A stretch of 64,000 nt of DNA from assembly GCF_040459645.1 (NCBI RefSeq), contig NZ_JARVHQ010000001.1:124001-188000 (forward strand). Reading direction: 5' to 3'. Shown in pieces: positions 47,375 to 55,825 of the stretch (position 1 is its first letter; every line of letters starts with the position of its first letter). The translations under genes and the position numbers were made by a program. The notes under the pieces were generated by a model. It saw only the letters and a program-made list of their open reading frames with translations, searched no databases and was not told the DNA's origin. Origin of the DNA: Bacillus cereus group sp. RP43 (GTDB lineage Bacteria; Bacillota; Bacilli; Bacillales; Bacillaceae_G).

Positions 47375-47497
47375 AGTGAAACTTTAATCAGCGTGGGGTA
47401 CCCCGCGCTGATTACTAGCCCTCACCAATCGGGATAAGGTGGTGATACTTCCGTTAATGGGGAGCGAAGAATCACTACTAACGGAAGTGCACTTTAT
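47371..47497. repeat. MITE-like element with 8-bp terminal inverted repeats, bcr1-related
   Basis: 127 bp bounded by ATAAAGTG (47371-47378) and CACTTTAT (47490-47497). Internal stems: AATCAGCG...CGCTGATT around GGGGTACCCC, and ACTTCCGTTA (47447-47456) with TAACGGAAGT (47479-47488). The left end, reverse-complemented, matches the right end of the bcr1-type element at 33290-33434 (CTGATTAAAGTTTCACTTTAT core). It supplies the murAB stop codon and a GC-rich hairpin just behind it. Confidence 0.75.
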
Positions 47498-47557
47498 AGA
47501 AAAACACGGTTCACAAAATACGGCAGAAATATAAAGACTTAAAGGAGAGGGATTAAC

Positions 47558-48523
47558 GTGGAAAGAAGTTTATCTATGGAGTTAGTACGTGTAACAGAGG
47601 CTGCAGCATTATCATCAGCGCGTTGGATGGGGCGCGGAAAAAAAGATGAGGCAGATGGTGCAGCAACATCAGCTATGCGTGATGTATTTGATACAATTCC
47701 GATGAAAGGTACAGTTGTAATTGGCGAAGGTGAAATGGATGAAGCGCCAATGCTATATATCGGAGAGAAATTGGGTACAGGATATGGACCACGCGTAGAC
47801 GTTGCAGTTGATCCTTTAGAAGGGACAAATATCGTAGCAGCTGGCGGATGGAATGCGCTTGCTGTTATTGCAATTGCAGATCACGGCAATTTGTTACATG
47901 CTCCTGACATGTACATGGATAAAATAGCGGTTGGTCCAGAAGCAGTTGGTGCAGTTGATATTGACGCACCTATTATCGACAACTTACGTGCAGTTGCGAA
48001 AGCGAAAAATAAAGATATCGAAGATGTTGTAGCGACAGTTTTAAACCGTCCACGTCATCAAGCGATTATCGAAGAAATTCGTAAAGCTGGTGCTCGTATT
48101 AAATTAATTAACGATGGAGATGTAGCTGGAGCAATCAATACAGCATTCGACCGTACCGGTGTAGATATTCTATTCGGTTCTGGTGGAGCACCTGAAGGTG
48201 TATTAGCAGCAGTTGCATTAAAATGTTTAGGTGGAGAAATTCACGGGAAGCTCTTACCTCAAAACGAAGCTGAATTAGCGCGTTGTAAAAAAATGGGTAT
48301 TGAAGATATCAATCGTATCCTTCGTATGGAAGACTTAGTAAAAGGTGACGATGCAATCTTTGCAGCAACAGGTGTAACAGACGGAGAACTATTACGAGGC
48401 GTTCAATTTAAAGGTAGCGTCGGAACGACACAATCTCTTGTTATGCGTGCAAAATCAGGCACAGTCCGCTTCGTAGACGGACGCCATAGCTTAAATAAAA
48501 AACCGAATTTGGTTATTAAGTAA
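47558..48523 (+). CDS. glpX: Class II fructose-1,6-bisphosphatase
   Basis: Gluconeogenic FBPase of the GlpX type, 321 aa. Metal-binding motifs [13 protein letters not shown] and [10 protein letters not shown] are visible, as is [21 protein letters not shown] upstream. Corresponds to ywjI. Its TAA stop is the first codon of a structured repeat (TAAAAAGCG). Confidence 0.95.
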   Translation: MERSLSMELVRVTEAAALSSARWMGRGKKDEADGAATSAMRDVFDTIPMKGTVVIGEGEMDEAPMLYIGEKLGTGYGPRVDVAVDPLEGTNIVAAGGWNALAVIAIADHGNLLHAPDMYMDKIAVGPEAVGAVDIDAPIIDNLRAVAKAKNKDIEDVVATVLNRPRHQAIIEEIRKAGARIKLINDGDVAGAINTAFDRTGVDILFGSGGAPEGVLAAVALKCLGGEIHGKLLPQNEAELARCKKMGIEDINRILRMEDLVKGDDAIFAATGVTDGELLRGVQFKGSVGTTQSLVMRAKSGTVRFVDGRHSLNKKPNLVIK

Positions 48524-48765
48524 AAAGCGTAAGCAGCTCGTTCAGAATGGGAGAGGGATGGAGCTTCTGACGTAGAGGCGCTTTTTGCCTCGCAGGAAGA
48601 AGTGAAGCCACCGACCATTCTAGCTGCTGAAGCTGGATTAAATAAAAAGTGGAGGCGGCTCGTTCAGAATCGCAGGGCATTGGAACTCCTGACGAAGAGG
48701 CGCTTTTTGCCTCACAGGAAGGGGTGAAATACCCGGATATTCTAGCCGCTGGAACTGGATTAAAT
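48521..48765. repeat. Two tandem structured repeats after glpX
   Basis: Unit 1 (48521-48642) starts at the glpX stop codon. Outer arms AGCAGCTCG...AGAAT / ATTCTAGCTGCT, inner AGAGGC-GCTTTTT-GCCTC. Unit 2 (48643-48765) is a close copy with GGCGGCTCG/AGCCGCT, showing paired changes in the outer arm (CAGCT with AGCTG versus CGGCT with AGCCG). Confidence 0.85.
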
Positions 48766-48834
48766 AAAAGCAGAAATGCCTTATCTATTCTGCCTTAAAA
48801 TCAGGTGAGTAGAAAAAAGTAAGAAATATAAAAG

Positions 48835-48866
48835 GCGAAGACAAATTTTCTTGTCTTCGCTTCTTG
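48835..48866 (+). terminator. Terminator upstream of rho
   Basis: GCGAAGACAA - ATTTTC - TTGTCTTCGC then TTCTTGTATTT. The remaining 48867-49026 is AT-rich and should hold the rho promoter; nothing else stands out. Confidence 0.82.
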
Positions 48867-49026
48867 TATTTGTGTTTCAACGTATTGATTAAAACTAGAT
48901 AAAAGGGTTACAATAGTGAATATTATCCTACTTGAACTTATTGCCTTTCATTATTATTTATTTGCCTTCCGTATTTTTTCCCTTTACCCATGTGAAAAGA
49001 GAATAAAGTTAAAGTGTGGTGTCTGA

Positions 49027-50298
49027 ATGAATTTGTCAATTGCAGCATTAGAAAACATGAAATTAAAAGAGTTATACGAGCTTGCGAAAGAATTTAAGAT
49101 TTCGTATTACAGCAAGTTAACGAAAAAAGAGCTGATTTTCGCCATCTTAAAAGCTCGAGCAGAAAAAGAAGGTTTCTTTTTCATGGAAGGCGTATTAGAA
49201 ATTATTCAATCAGAAGGATTTGGATTCCTACGTCCTATCAACTACTCTCCAAGCTCAGAAGATATTTATATCTCGGCTTCGCAAATTCGTCGTTTCGATT
49301 TACGTAATGGAGATAAGGTTTCTGGTAAAGTACGACCTCCGAAAGAAAATGAACGCTATTTTGGATTATTACAAGTTGAAGCTGTAAACGGAGATGATCC
49401 AGACTCAGCAAAAGAGCGTGTGCATTTCCCTGCATTAACACCGTTATACCCAGATCGCCAAATGAAATTGGAAACGGAAACGAAAAAGCTACCGACACGC
49501 ATCATGGATTTAATCGCACCAGTTGGATTTGGACAACGTGGTTTAATTGTCGCGCCTCCAAAGGCTGGTAAAACAAGTCTGTTAAAAGAAATTGCACATA
49601 GTGTCACGACAAATCATCCGGAAGCAGAATTAATTGTACTTTTAATTGATGAGCGTCCAGAGGAAGTAACAGATATTGAACGTTCTGTTAAAGGTGATGT
49701 TGTAAGTTCTACTTTTGATGAAGTACCAGAAAATCATATTAAAGTAGCCGAGCTCGTATTAGAGCGTGCAATGCGTCTTGTAGAGCATAAAAAAGACGTT
49801 GTCATTTTAATGGATAGTATTACCCGTTTAGCGCGTGCTTACAACCTTGTTATTCCGCCAAGTGGTAGAACTCTATCAGGTGGTATTGATCCAGCTGCTT
49901 TTCATAGACCGAAGCGTTTCTTTGGGGCTGCGCGTAATATCGAAGAGGGCGGTAGCTTAACGATTTTAGCAACAGCACTTGTTGATACAGGATCCCGTAT
50001 GGATGATGTAATTTATGAGGAGTTTAAAGGAACTGGAAACATGGAACTTCACTTAGATCGCTCATTAGCTGAGCGCCGTATCTTCCCAGCGATTGATATT
50101 CGTCGCTCTGGTACGCGTAAAGAAGACCTATTAATTCCGAAAGAACATTTAGACAAGCTGTGGGGCATTCGTAAAACAATGCGTGATACGCCAGACTTTG
50201 TTGAAGGCTTCTTACGTAAACTTCGTCAAACAAAGACAAATGAAGAGTTTTTACAAAACATTGTTGCAGACTCAAAAAGGTATGTAACAACTAAGTAA
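49027..50298 (+). CDS. rho: Transcription termination factor Rho
   Basis: RNA-dependent hexameric ATPase/translocase, 423 aa. N-terminal Rho_N and cold-shock RNA-binding domain (about 1-125, GFGFLRP), Walker [14 protein letters not shown] near 180-190, Walker [14 protein letters not shown] and the R-loop region. No large insertion. Upstream spacing GTGGTGTCTGA gives a modest ribosome-binding site. Confidence 0.96.
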   Translation: MNLSIAALENMKLKELYELAKEFKISYYSKLTKKELIFAILKARAEKEGFFFMEGVLEIIQSEGFGFLRPINYSPSSEDIYISASQIRRFDLRNGDKVSGKVRPPKENERYFGLLQVEAVNGDDPDSAKERVHFPALTPLYPDRQMKLETETKKLPTRIMDLIAPVGFGQRGLIVAPPKAGKTSLLKEIAHSVTTNHPEAELIVLLIDERPEEVTDIERSVKGDVVSSTFDEVPENHIKVAELVLERAMRLVEHKKDVVILMDSITRLARAYNLVIPPSGRTLSGGIDPAAFHRPKRFFGAARNIEEGGSLTILATALVDTGSRMDDVIYEEFKGTGNMELHLDRSLAERRIFPAIDIRRSGTRKEDLLIPKEHLDKLWGIRKTMRDTPDFVEGFLRKLRQTKTNEEFLQNIVADSKRYVTTK

Positions 50299-50313
50299 AG
50301 GGAAAAGATTGGG

Positions 50314-50345
50314 ACTCGCTTATTTCGTAGTAAGCGAGTTTTTTA
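50314..50345 (+). terminator. Terminator after rho
   Basis: ACTCGCTTA - TTTCGTAG - TAAGCGAGT then TTTTTT. Confidence 0.9.
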
Positions 50346-50415
50346 TGTTTTTAAGGGAATATTAGAGAGAGTAATATATGGAAAAAATTTGTTTTTTGAG
50401 ATGAAAATCATATTT

Positions 50416-50589
50416 TGTGCGAGAGAACCTTAGCCAGTCAGAGCTAAGTGAGCCGCTTGCGCTTTTAGGTATATCCAGCTCCAGCGGCTAGAATGGTCGG
50501 TGGCTTCGCGTCTTCCTACGAGGCAAAAAGCGCCTCTATGTCAGAAGCTCCATCCCCTTCTCATTCTGAGCGAGCCGCTTGCGCTTTTA
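50416..50589. repeat. Structured repeat, inverted orientation, rho-rpmE2 spacer
   Basis: A partial unit (GAGAGAACCTTAGCCAGTCAGAGC) is followed by a full unit from ATCCAGCTCCAGCGGCTAGAAT to ATTCTGAGCGAGCCGCTTGCG, with inner GAGGC-AAAAAGC-GCCTC. Opposite strand relative to the copies after glpX. The rest of the spacer (50590-50739) holds the rpmE2 promoter region. Confidence 0.82.
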
Positions 50590-50739
50590 ATTTTTAAAAA
50601 GACAAAAACAGGTAGTTGCAAAATGGAGTTAGCCTTGTTATAATTTCATCATATGTGTTTCATCAATATAGTTGTGTAAGCAGCTGAAGATGAAAAACTC
50701 TGTTTCGAAAATGATTCAGGGCGGAAGGAGATGAAAAGA

Positions 50740-50985
50740 ATGAAAGCAGGAATCCATCCAAATTACAATAAAGTTGTATTTATGGACACGAACACTGGCT
50801 TCAAATTCTTAAGCGGGTCTACAAAAGGCTCTAGCGAAACTGTTGAGTGGGAAGATGGTAACACTTATCCATTACTAAAAATTGAGATCAGTTCTGATTC
50901 TCACCCATTCTACACTGGACGTCAGAAGTTTGCTACTGCAGACGGACGTGTTGACCGCTTCAATAAGAAATACGGTATTAAGTAA
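50740..50985 (+). CDS. rpmE2: Ribosomal protein bL31 type B (zinc-independent)
   Basis: 81 aa from the ATG at 50740, 9 bases after GGAAGGAG; the ATG at 50731 would abut that site. Begins [14 protein letters not shown] and contains no cysteine at all, so it lacks the CxxC zinc site of type A L31. It sits where B. subtilis has type A rpmE (after rho), so the zinc-free form has taken that slot in this lineage. Confidence 0.93.
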   Translation: MKAGIHPNYNKVVFMDTNTGFKFLSGSTKGSSETVEWEDGNTYPLLKIEISSDSHPFYTGRQKFATADGRVDRFNKKYGIK

Positions 50986-50996
50986 TAAAGAACATA

Positions 50997-51036
50997 AAAC
51001 AGGCAAGTGTATGTATTCGCTTGTCTGTTTTTTTTG
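50997..51036 (+). terminator. Terminator after rpmE2
   Basis: AAAACAGGCAAGTG - loop - CGCTTGTCTGTTTTTTTT. Confidence 0.88.
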
Positions 51037-51095
51037 CGAAAATATTAAACCTTTACCCTACTTTGGATTAGGAAAGTAGATGAAAGGAGAGCTCA

Positions 51096-51680
51096 ATGTA
51101 CTTAATGAATCAAAATGGTTGGATTGAAGTGATTTGCGGGAGTATGTTTTCTGGGAAATCAGAAGAGCTCATCCGCCGTATACGCCGTACGCAATTTGCG
51201 AAACAACATGCGATTGTATTTAAACCATGTATTGATAATCGTTATAGTGAAGAAGATGTTGTATCACATAATGGATTAAAGGTTAAAGCAGTTCCTGTTT
51301 CAGCTTCAAAAGATATATTTAACCATGTAACAGAAGAAATGGATGTTATTGCAATCGATGAGGTACAATTTTTTGATGGGGACATTGTGGAAGTGGTGCA
51401 AGTATTGGCAAATCGTGGCTATCGTGTCATTGTAGCTGGATTAGACCAAGATTTCCGTGGTCTACCATTTGGACAAGTTCCTCAGCTGATGGCGATTGCT
51501 GAACATGTGACTAAATTGCAGGCAGTTTGTTCTGCATGTGGATCTCCTGCAAGTCGTACGCAACGTTTAATCGATGGAGAACCAGCGGCATTTGATGATC
51601 CAATTATTTTAGTTGGGGCTTCAGAATCGTATGAACCACGTTGTCGTCATTGTCATGCAGTACCTACAAAACAAAGATAA
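51096..51680 (+). CDS. tdk: Thymidine kinase (type II)
   Basis: Phosphorylates thymidine in the salvage pathway, 194 aa. P-loop GSMFSGKS near residues 15-22, catalytic Glu in IAIDEVQFF, lasso zinc cysteines in CSACG and CRHCH. AAAGGAGAG upstream. Followed by a terminator and then repeat sequence before prfA. Confidence 0.95.
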   Translation: MYLMNQNGWIEVICGSMFSGKSEELIRRIRRTQFAKQHAIVFKPCIDNRYSEEDVVSHNGLKVKAVPVSASKDIFNHVTEEMDVIAIDEVQFFDGDIVEVVQVLANRGYRVIVAGLDQDFRGLPFGQVPQLMAIAEHVTKLQAVCSACGSPASRTQRLIDGEPAAFDDPIILVGASESYEPRCRHCHAVPTKQR

Positions 51681-51682
51681 AC

Positions 51683-51712
51683 GAAACTCGCTATGTAGAG
51701 CGGGTTTTTTTC
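51683..51712 (+). terminator. Terminator after tdk
   Basis: AAACTCGCT - ATGTAG - AGCGGGTTTTTTT (one G-T pair). Confidence 0.82.
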
Positions 51713-51730
51713 GAAAATAGATGAAGATTG

Positions 51731-51924
51731 GTGGCCAGCTCTTCGCACAGCTAAGAAATTTAGGCAGTCAGAGCTGAGCGAGCCGCTTGTACTTTTAAAT
51801 ATATTATCTAGCTCTAGCGGCTAGAATCTCCGGCCATTTCACTCTCTCGCTCGAAGCAAAAAGCGCTTCAAGGTCGAGAGTTGAAAGTGTCCTGCGATTC
51901 TGAGCAAGCCGCTTGCGCTTTTAA
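51731..51924. repeat. Structured repeat, inverted orientation, tdk-prfA spacer
   Basis: A partial unit (CAGTCAGAGCTGAGCGAGCCGC) precedes a full unit AGCGGCTAGAAT...ATTCTGAGCAAGCCGCT, with inner CTCTCG..GAAGC-AAAAAGC-GCTTC..CGAGAG. The inner stem differs in sequence from the 50416 copy but keeps pairing and the AAAAAGC loop. The prfA promoter must lie at 51925-51990. Confidence 0.82.
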
Positions 51925-51997
51925 ATATAATTTGCGTTTTTTTGATTAAGTACCATATACTATTTGTATTAGATACTAGGATGTAGAGGTGAATGGT

Positions 51998-53065
51998 GTG
52001 TTAGATCGTTTGCAAGCTGTAGAAGATCGTTATGAGAAGTTAAATGAGTTGTTAAGTGACCCAGAGGTTATTAGCGATACAAATAAGCTTCGTGAGTATT
52101 CAAAAGAGCAATCTGATATTCAGGACACGGTAGAGGTGTACCGTGAGTATAAAGATGTTCGTGAGCAATTACGAGATGCAAAAGCAATGTTAGAAGATAA
52201 GTTAGACGCTGATATGCGTGATATGGTAAAAGAAGAGGTTTCTGAATTAGAAGGACAAGAGAAAACATTATCAGAACGTCTGAAAATTTTACTTGTTCCA
52301 AAAGACCCTAATGATGATAAAAACGTTATCGTTGAGGTTCGTGGTGCTGCTGGTGGTGACGAGGCGGCTTTATTTGCTGGTGATTTATATCGTATGTATA
52401 GCCGTTATGCTGAGGTGCAAGGTTGGAAAACTGAAATTATCGAAGCGAGCTATACAGAGTTAGGTGGATATAAAGAGATTATCTTTATGATTAACGGTAA
52501 AGGTGCTTTCGCGAAGCTGAAATTCGAGAATGGTGCTCACCGTGTACAACGTGTTCCTGAAACGGAATCTGGTGGACGTATTCATACATCTACAGCAACT
52601 GTAGCTGTATTACCAGAGGCAGAAGAAGTAGAAATTAATATTCATGAAAAAGATGTTCGTGTTGATACGTTTGCTTCTAGTGGTCCTGGTGGACAAAGCG
52701 TTAATACAACGATGTCAGCGGTACGTTTAACACATTTACCGACTGGTGTAGTTGTATCTTGTCAGGATGAGAAATCACAAATTAAGAATAAAGAAAAAGC
52801 GATGAAAGTATTACGCGCACGTGTTTATGATAAGTTTAGACAAGAAGCGCAAGCTGAGTATGATCAAAACCGTAAACAAGCTGTTGGTACGGGAGATCGT
52901 TCAGAGCGTATTCGTACGTATAACTTCCCGCAAAACCGTGTTACAGACCATCGAATCGGTTTAACGATTCAAAAGCTAGATCAAATCCTACAAGGTAAGT
53001 TAGATGATTTCATCAATGCCTTAGTGATGGAAGATCAGGCTCAAAAGATGGAGGCAGCTGAGTAA
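51998..53065 (+). CDS. prfA: Peptide chain release factor 1
   Basis: Recognises UAA/UAG and triggers peptidyl-tRNA hydrolysis. 355 aa from the GTG at 51998 (TAGAGG about 8 bases upstream); a GTG at 51989 adds three residues. The catalytic GGQ is at 231-233 within [11 protein letters not shown]; its glutamine is the target of PrmC, encoded by the overlapping next gene (TAATG). Confidence 0.95.
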   Translation: MLDRLQAVEDRYEKLNELLSDPEVISDTNKLREYSKEQSDIQDTVEVYREYKDVREQLRDAKAMLEDKLDADMRDMVKEEVSELEGQEKTLSERLKILLVPKDPNDDKNVIVEVRGAAGGDEAALFAGDLYRMYSRYAEVQGWKTEIIEASYTELGGYKEIIFMINGKGAFAKLKFENGAHRVQRVPETESGGRIHTSTATVAVLPEAEEVEINIHEKDVRVDTFASSGPGGQSVNTTMSAVRLTHLPTGVVVSCQDEKSQIKNKEKAMKVLRARVYDKFRQEAQAEYDQNRKQAVGTGDRSERIRTYNFPQNRVTDHRIGLTIQKLDQILQGKLDDFINALVMEDQAQKMEAAE

Positions 53066-53916
53066 TGCGTGTCTATGAAGCCCTGAAATGGGCTTCTTCT
53101 TTTTTACAGGAAAATGGACGAGATGAAAATGCGGGAGAAATTGTCCTTTGTCATGTATTAAAGACGAACAGAACCGGAATGCTCATGAATATGCGTGAAG
53201 AAATAACTGCGGAACAAGAGAAAAGTTTTGCAGAATTTATCCACAAGCACGTAGAAGGTATTCCTATCCAATATATGCTCGGTTATGAAATGTTTTATGG
53301 CCGATCATTCTTTGTAAATGAAGAGGTATTGATACCAAGACCGGAAACAGAGGAACTTATAGTTGGAGTGCTAGAGAGAATTGAGCGCCATTTCGGTAAT
53401 GAGGAGCTTCACATAGCGGATATTGGAACAGGTAGTGGAGCGATTTCTATTACGCTCGCTTTAGAAAATAAAAATCTTCATGTGTATACAGTAGATATCG
53501 CACAGGAGTCGATTGAAGTTGCAAAAGAAAATGCAAAAACTTTAGGGGCGGATGTAACTTTCTATCACGGCGATTTACTGTCTCCGTTTTATGAAACAGG
53601 TCAAAAGTTAGATGTTGTGGTTTCAAATCCTCCGTACATACCAGAGGAAGATTGGCGTGGTCTTTCTACTGTTGTGAAGGAGCATGAGCCGAAGCGTGCG
53701 CTTGTTGGTGGGGAAGATGGACTAGATTTCTATCGTCGTTTTATGGAGGAATTGCCGAATGTATTACAGAAAAAGGCGATTGTGGCGTTTGAAATTGGTG
53801 TAGGGCAAGGTGAAGATGTGAAAGCATTATTACAGCAAACTTTCCCGCACGCTCAAGTTGAAGTTGTATTTGATATTAATGGAAAAGATCGCATGGTATT
53901 TGCAGAGATGGAGTAA
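53065..53916 (+). CDS. prmC: Release factor glutamine methyltransferase
   Basis: Methylates the GGQ glutamine of release factors using SAM. 283 aa. SAM motif [11 protein letters not shown] near 118-128, catalytic NPPY at 188-191. Starts in the last base of the prfA stop codon, so the two are translationally coupled. N-terminal helical substrate domain in residues 1-80. Confidence 0.95.
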   Translation: MRVYEALKWASSFLQENGRDENAGEIVLCHVLKTNRTGMLMNMREEITAEQEKSFAEFIHKHVEGIPIQYMLGYEMFYGRSFFVNEEVLIPRPETEELIVGVLERIERHFGNEELHIADIGTGSGAISITLALENKNLHVYTVDIAQESIEVAKENAKTLGADVTFYHGDLLSPFYETGQKLDVVVSNPPYIPEEDWRGLSTVVKEHEPKRALVGGEDGLDFYRRFMEELPNVLQKKAIVAFEIGVGQGEDVKALLQQTFPHAQVEVVFDINGKDRMVFAEME

Positions 53917-53940
53917 GGCATAAGCCTTACTCTATTTTTT
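53911..53940 (+). terminator. Terminator at the prmC stop
   Basis: GAGTAAGGC - ATAA - GCCTTACTC then TATTTTTT; the stop codon is inside the left arm. Confidence 0.85.
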
Positions 53941-54286
53941 GTATGAAAAATTCGTAACTACTCAGCCATACATTTCATTTAGAATTTTGGTAAGGAGTAT
54001 TATTCCAGCGAAAATACGCACCTTATTATCCATAGAAAGTTATTTTTATTTTTCAGCATATAGATTGCTGTCATAAAGATAAAAATGGATATACACCTTG
54101 CTGCCTGTCTTTGTTTTAAATCTTTGCGTGTGGCAGGAAAAGGCTCTGACCGCTCCTATACATAGCCAGTCCCTCTCGCCCATTAAAAAAATGCTTTTCT
54201 ATCGGTTTTTTATATAGATTTTGAATTTAATAGTTTAGAAAGAAGTAACTTTGTCCACACTGTTTCTAGAGGGGACGGTGGAGGAA
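53941..54286 (+). other. prmC-spoIIR spacer
   Basis: About 345 bases without a supported gene. AT-rich, with a more GC-rich patch at about 54100-54185. The spoIIR promoter (SigF in B. subtilis) should lie here; I could not single out a convincing SigF -35/-10 pair. B. subtilis ywkF has no counterpart here. Confidence 0.5.
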
Positions 54287-55150
54287 ATGAAAAAACAAGT
54301 TATTGCTTACTTTCTTTTATTATTAATTGGTGCACAGTTACTTGTGCAGTTTGGATATATGAAAGCTGATGCAAAAGGGCCTACGGTTATTCCGAAAGAG
54401 GCCGTTCGATTACGTATTTTAGCTAATAGTGATTCTGATAAAGATCAGGCATTAAAACGTAAAGTACGTGATGAAGTGAAAGCGCAAATTGATGGATGGG
54501 TAGCGGATTTAACGTCATTTGAAGAAGCTCAAAAAGTAATTCAAAATCATATTCCTGAAATTGAAAAGACAGTGGCGAATACGCTGAAAAGAGAAGGAAG
54601 TAAAGAGGCGTTTCAAGTGAAATTCGGTAAGAATGTGAAGTTTCCTACAAAGGTATATGGGAATTTTATTTATCCGGCAGGAGAATATGAAGCGGTACTT
54701 ATTACAATTGGAAAAGGTGAAGGTGCAAACTGGTGGTGTGTGTTATTTCCGCCGATGTGTTTCTTAGATTTTTCAAGTGGTACAGCTGTAAGGAAAGAAG
54801 AACATGTTGTGAAAGCTGAATCTCCTGAAGAAGAGCAGGTGAAACAATCAGATGAGGAAGTAGAGGGTGTACCGGAGAAGAAAGAGGATAAGGTGAAAGA
54901 AACGAAAGTAGTGAAGCCGGAAAAAGCTGAAAAAGTAACAGTACCCGAAAAGAAAGTAGTGAAAAATGAAACACAAGTAGAAGAACAGCCTGTAAAAAAA
55001 GTAGAAACAAAATCTGTGGAAAAAGTGGAGAAATCTGTGGAGCAAAAACAAGAAAAGCAAAATGAGTATGTAAAAGTAGAAGAGGAAGAAGAAAAACCAG
55101 AGGTTAAATTATTTATCGTCGAAGCTTTTGCAGCTTTATTCTCTAAATAG
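54287..55150 (+). CDS. spoIIR: Stage II sporulation protein R with extended charged tail
   Basis: Forespore-secreted signal that activates SpoIIGA to process pro-SigE in the mother cell. 287 aa from the ATG at 54287 (GGTGGAGGAA upstream). Signal/anchor at about 3-22, conserved core VRLRILANSDSDKDQALKRKVRDEV and WWCVLFPPMCFLDFSSG. Residues about 168-270 are a low-complexity Lys/Glu/Val-rich segment with KxEKxEKV-like repeats, then a conserved-looking EVKLFIVEAFAALFSK end. Longer than the about 224-aa B. subtilis protein; the insertion accounts for the difference. Confidence 0.93.
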   Translation: MKKQVIAYFLLLLIGAQLLVQFGYMKADAKGPTVIPKEAVRLRILANSDSDKDQALKRKVRDEVKAQIDGWVADLTSFEEAQKVIQNHIPEIEKTVANTLKREGSKEAFQVKFGKNVKFPTKVYGNFIYPAGEYEAVLITIGKGEGANWWCVLFPPMCFLDFSSGTAVRKEEHVVKAESPEEEQVKQSDEEVEGVPEKKEDKVKETKVVKPEKAEKVTVPEKKVVKNETQVEEQPVKKVETKSVEKVEKSVEQKQEKQNEYVKVEEEEEKPEVKLFIVEAFAALFSK

Positions 55151-55159
55151 TACTATTAG

Positions 55160-55197
55160 TAAATCCCTCCTCATATATATCAATGAGGAGGGATTTA
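55160..55197 (+). terminator. Perfect hairpin between spoIIR and ywlB that buries the ywlB ribosome-binding site
   Basis: 15-bp perfect stem TAAATCCCTCCTCAT / ATGAGGAGGGATTTA, loop of 8 bases. The GAGGAGGG Shine-Dalgarno sequence of ywlB (55185-55192) is inside the right arm. Confidence 0.85.
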
Positions 55198-55199
55198 TT

Positions 55200-55658
55200 A
55201 TGAAGAACGTGTATTTTGCTACGAAAGCAGATGTAGAAAGATTGCATTCTTTTTTCGGACAAGCTAATAAAAAAGATGATAAAATAAATGAGCTATACGC
55301 ACAATTTATGATTTTGGAAGAAGCGGGAGAAATACGAGCGGTAATTGGATATGAACAAAGTGGAGAAAATGCACTTATTCGTTCTTGTTTATTCACACCT
55401 AATGTGGATAAACAGACTTTCTTATATTTTTTTGAGATGTTTTTGCAGTATATGAAAGAAAAAGATATTCGACAATTGTACTTACTCACAAATCATCCAC
55501 AATCTGTGACAATCTTTCAGTTTTTTGACTTTGTCATTATAGAGAAAGAGAAAGTTCCAGAGGGAATTCGACAGTTAGAACACTTTTGTAAAAATATAAA
55601 AGAGCTAAATGCAATAATACTAAATTGTCAGCTATTCACAAAGTTATCCACGGATTAA
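55200..55658 (+). CDS. ywlB: GNAT-like acetyltransferase family protein YwlB
   Basis: 152 aa from the ATG at 55200, right after GAGGAGGG; a TTG frame from 55128 would overlap spoIIR. The pattern of short beta strands and helices (ERLHSFFGQ, LYAQFMILEEAGEIRAVIGYE, ALIRSCLF, RQLYLLTNHPQSVTIFQFFDFV) fits a GNAT fold. The acetyl-CoA loop is degenerate, so catalytic activity is uncertain. Its position between spoIIR and ywlC matches B. subtilis. Confidence 0.8.
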   Translation: MKNVYFATKADVERLHSFFGQANKKDDKINELYAQFMILEEAGEIRAVIGYEQSGENALIRSCLFTPNVDKQTFLYFFEMFLQYMKEKDIRQLYLLTNHPQSVTIFQFFDFVIIEKEKVPEGIRQLEHFCKNIKELNAIILNCQLFTKLSTD

Positions 55659-55825
55659 CAAGGTTTATCCACATTTTGTGGATAAACCTTGTTTGTCTTT
55701 TGGATAAATCTCATAGTAAACTAAAAATAGACAAGTATTTCATGGTAGAAAAGGACGTGGGAAAAAATGCATACAAATATGTGGATTGTGGATAATGTTG
55801 TGGAAAGAAAAAAATATTATCCACA
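55644..55825. promoter_or_regulatory. DnaA-box cluster at ywlB-ywlC
   Basis: Four perfect DnaA boxes (TTATCCACA or complement) at 55665-55673 (+), 55677-55685 (-), 55787-55795 (-) and 55817-55825 (+), plus TTATCCACG at 55644-55652. The first pair forms a 17-bp perfect hairpin (55657-55693) right at the ywlB stop codon. The last two are inside the ywlC coding start. Confidence 0.85.

Noticed and set aside
54702..55060. Leu/Phe-rich minus-strand frames opposite spoIIR
   Set aside because: They are the antisense of the Lys/Glu repeats in spoIIR, which automatically gives Leu/Phe-rich shadows.
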